A stretch of 53,742 bases of DNA from assembly GCF_900104395.1 (NCBI RefSeq), contig NZ_FMXX01000016.1; one strand, written 5' to 3'. Source of the stretch: Fusobacterium_C necrophorum (GTDB taxonomy: Bacteria; Fusobacteriota; Fusobacteriia; Fusobacteriales; Fusobacteriaceae). Each line of letters begins with the position of its first letter. Position 1 is the stretch's first letter. The notes under the pieces were generated by a model. The model worked only from the letters and a program-made list of their open reading frames with translations. It was not told where the DNA came from and did not search any database. Both the position numbers and the translations under genes were made by a program. Shown here one piece after another: positions 52,016-53,742 of the stretch.

Positions 52016-53365
52016 ATGAAATCAATTAGTTTTGACTGGAAAACTTCTGCACAATTTATGAGTGAAGAAGAAATAGAAAATATAAAAGCACAAATTACAT
52101 TGGCTAGCAATCTTTTAGAAAATGGAACTGGAGCTGGAAATGAATTTTTAGGTTGGTTATCTTTACCGACAGAGTATGATAAAGAAGAGTTTATGAGGAT
52201 CCAACAGGCTGCAGAAAAAATTAAACAACAATCGGAGGTTTTGATTGTAATAGGAATCGGGGGTTCTTATTTAGGAGCAAGAGCAGTCATTGAATGTTTG
52301 AGTCATACTTTTCATAATAGTTTGGCGAGAGAAAGAAGAAACCTTCCAGAAATTTATTTTGTTGGACATAATATATCCGGAAGATATATCAAACATTTGT
52401 TAGAAGTCATTGGAGAAAGAAGTTTTTCAGTGAATGTAATTTCTAAGTCTGGAACAACAACAGAACCTGCTATTGCATTTCGAATTTTTAAGAAAAAATT
52501 AGAGGAAAAATATGGGAGGGAAGAAGCGAAAAATAGAATTTTTGCAACCACAGATGCTAGCAAGGGAGCTTTAAAATCTTTGTCTACACAAGAAGGATAT
52601 GAAACTTTTGTTATTCCGGATAATGTTGGAGGGCGTTTTTCGGTATTTACAGCAGTTGGTTTACTTCCTATTGCGGTAGCAGGAATTTCTATTGAAGAAT
52701 TCATAAAAGGAGCTAAAGATGCTCAAAGTGAATATAGTAAGGATTTTGAAGAAAATATTTGTTATCAGTATGCAGCAGTTCGAAATATTTTGTATCGAAA
52801 AAATATTTCCGTTGAGTTACTGGTAAATTATGATCCGAGATTTCATTTTATTGCGGAGTGGTGGAAACAATTATTTGGAGAATCAGAAGGAAAGGATGAA
52901 AAAGGCTTATTTCCGGCAGCTGTTGATTTAAGTACAGATTTACATTCTATGGGACAGTATATTCAGAATGGAAAAAGAATGTTAATGGAGACAGTACTTC
53001 AGGTGGAATGTGAAAAAGAGGATATCCGTTTAGAGTTGGAAAAAGAAGATTTAGATGGATTAAACTATTTAGCAGGAAAAAGTATGCACGAAATAAACCA
53101 AAAAGCATTTTCCGGAACTTTATTAGCACATATTGATGGAGGAGTTCCGAATTTTGTAATTACTTTGCCGGAAGTGACTGCATATTATATAGGAAAACTT
53201 CTATATTTTTTTGAAAAAGCTTGCGGGGTTAGCGGATATTTATTAGGTGTTAATCCTTTTAATCAACCCGGAGTGGAATCATATAAGAGAAATATGTTTG
53301 CGTTATTAGGAAAAAAAGGATATGAAAATTTGTCAGAAGAATTGGAAAAAAGATTAAAAAAATAG
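52016..53365 (+). CDS. pgi: Glucose-6-phosphate isomerase
   Basis: 449 residues, the short Gram-positive-like form. It interconverts glucose 6-phosphate and fructose 6-phosphate. Signatures are NVISKSGTTTEPAIAFRIF and the C-terminal GVNPFNQPGVESYKRNMFAL; VIGIGGSYLGARA marks the sugar-phosphate binding site. The start is ATG 52016 after AAGGAGAG; a longer frame from 51965 overlaps the upstream gene. Confidence 0.95.
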   Translation: MKSISFDWKTSAQFMSEEEIENIKAQITLASNLLENGTGAGNEFLGWLSLPTEYDKEEFMRIQQAAEKIKQQSEVLIVIGIGGSYLGARAVIECLSHTFHNSLARERRNLPEIYFVGHNISGRYIKHLLEVIGERSFSVNVISKSGTTTEPAIAFRIFKKKLEEKYGREEAKNRIFATTDASKGALKSLSTQEGYETFVIPDNVGGRFSVFTAVGLLPIAVAGISIEEFIKGAKDAQSEYSKDFEENICYQYAAVRNILYRKNISVELLVNYDPRFHFIAEWWKQLFGESEGKDEKGLFPAAVDLSTDLHSMGQYIQNGKRMLMETVLQVECEKEDIRLELEKEDLDGLNYLAGKSMHEINQKAFSGTLLAHIDGGVPNFVITLPEVTAYYIGKLLYFFEKACGVSGYLLGVNPFNQPGVESYKRNMFALLGKKGYENLSEELEKRLKK

Positions 53366-53394
53366 TTGACGAAATATAAAAGTTATGATAGAAT
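53366..53394 (+). promoter_or_regulatory. rRNA operon promoter
   Basis: TTGACG (53366-53371), a 17-bp spacer, then TAGAAT (53389-53394). The -35 box begins at the base after the pgi stop codon. Confidence 0.75.
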
Positions 53395-53504
53395 TATTTA
53401 TGTTCGCGAAAGCGATATGAACCTTGAAAACGGAATAGAAAAAGACAACAAGCAAACAACACAAACAAGGTGTAAAAAATCAAAACAGTGAAACTGAGAA
53501 ACAT

Positions 53505-53742
<238 letters not shown>

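Overview
The window is a piece of a Fusobacterium chromosome. The evidence is the 5' end of a Fusobacterium-type 16S rRNA gene at the right edge, very AT-rich DNA, an rnfCDGEAB operon, a hutHU pathway, and a YadA-type trimeric autotransporter, which points to an outer membrane. The species cannot be fixed; the F. necrophorum / F. gonidiaformans group is a guess.

Layout. 1-181 is the tail of an unidentified gene. 342-1413 is a leftward operon of eleven tRNAs. 1391-5557 holds a GIY-YIG protein, a DUF1576 membrane protein, a Nudix hydrolase and a leftward Smr-aroF-pgeF operon. 5604-6105 is a second leftward tRNA operon of five genes. 6231-11247 is envelope and transport: an AGCS symporter, an OmpA lipoprotein, another lipoprotein and the adhesin. 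11552-17880 is histidine catabolism: a YjiH-type transporter, hutU, hutH and a divergent ROK-type regulator. 18011-22971 is an accessory patch: two AAA-ATPase-like/PD-(D/E)XK paralogs, one with a nonsense mutation, flank the remains of a RloA-RloB-TrlF defence cluster. 23226-28203 is the Rnf complex. 28454-40714 is a leftward housekeeping series: pth, pheT, pheS, a phosphodiesterase, gyrA, gyrB, a DUF721/DciA-like gene, recF, an S4 gene and a plasmid-type replication initiator. From 41371 to the end everything runs rightward: rpmH, rnpA, yidD, yidC, jag, mnmE, mnmG, mfd, rqcP, ispE, spoVG, tRNA-Gln, an SLH-type protein, pgi and 16S rRNA.

The most interesting part is 38.7-41.4 kb. It has the classic bacterial origin neighbourhood, and transcription diverges from it on both sides. 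Yet dnaA and dnaN are not where they usually sit between recF and rpmH. In their place is a 579-residue protein resembling plasmid initiators (RPA / Rep_3-like winged helices). The 656-bp gap beside it carries five iteron-like direct repeats of about 23 bp, spaced 83-105 bp apart. The first repeat overlaps the -35 box of the initiator's own predicted promoter, the arrangement seen in iteron plasmids. I saw no exact consensus DnaA box in the gap. My inference is a chromosomal origin run, wholly or partly, by a plasmid-type initiator, with a DciA-like helicase-loader candidate encoded in the same gene series. dnaA may still exist elsewhere in the genome.
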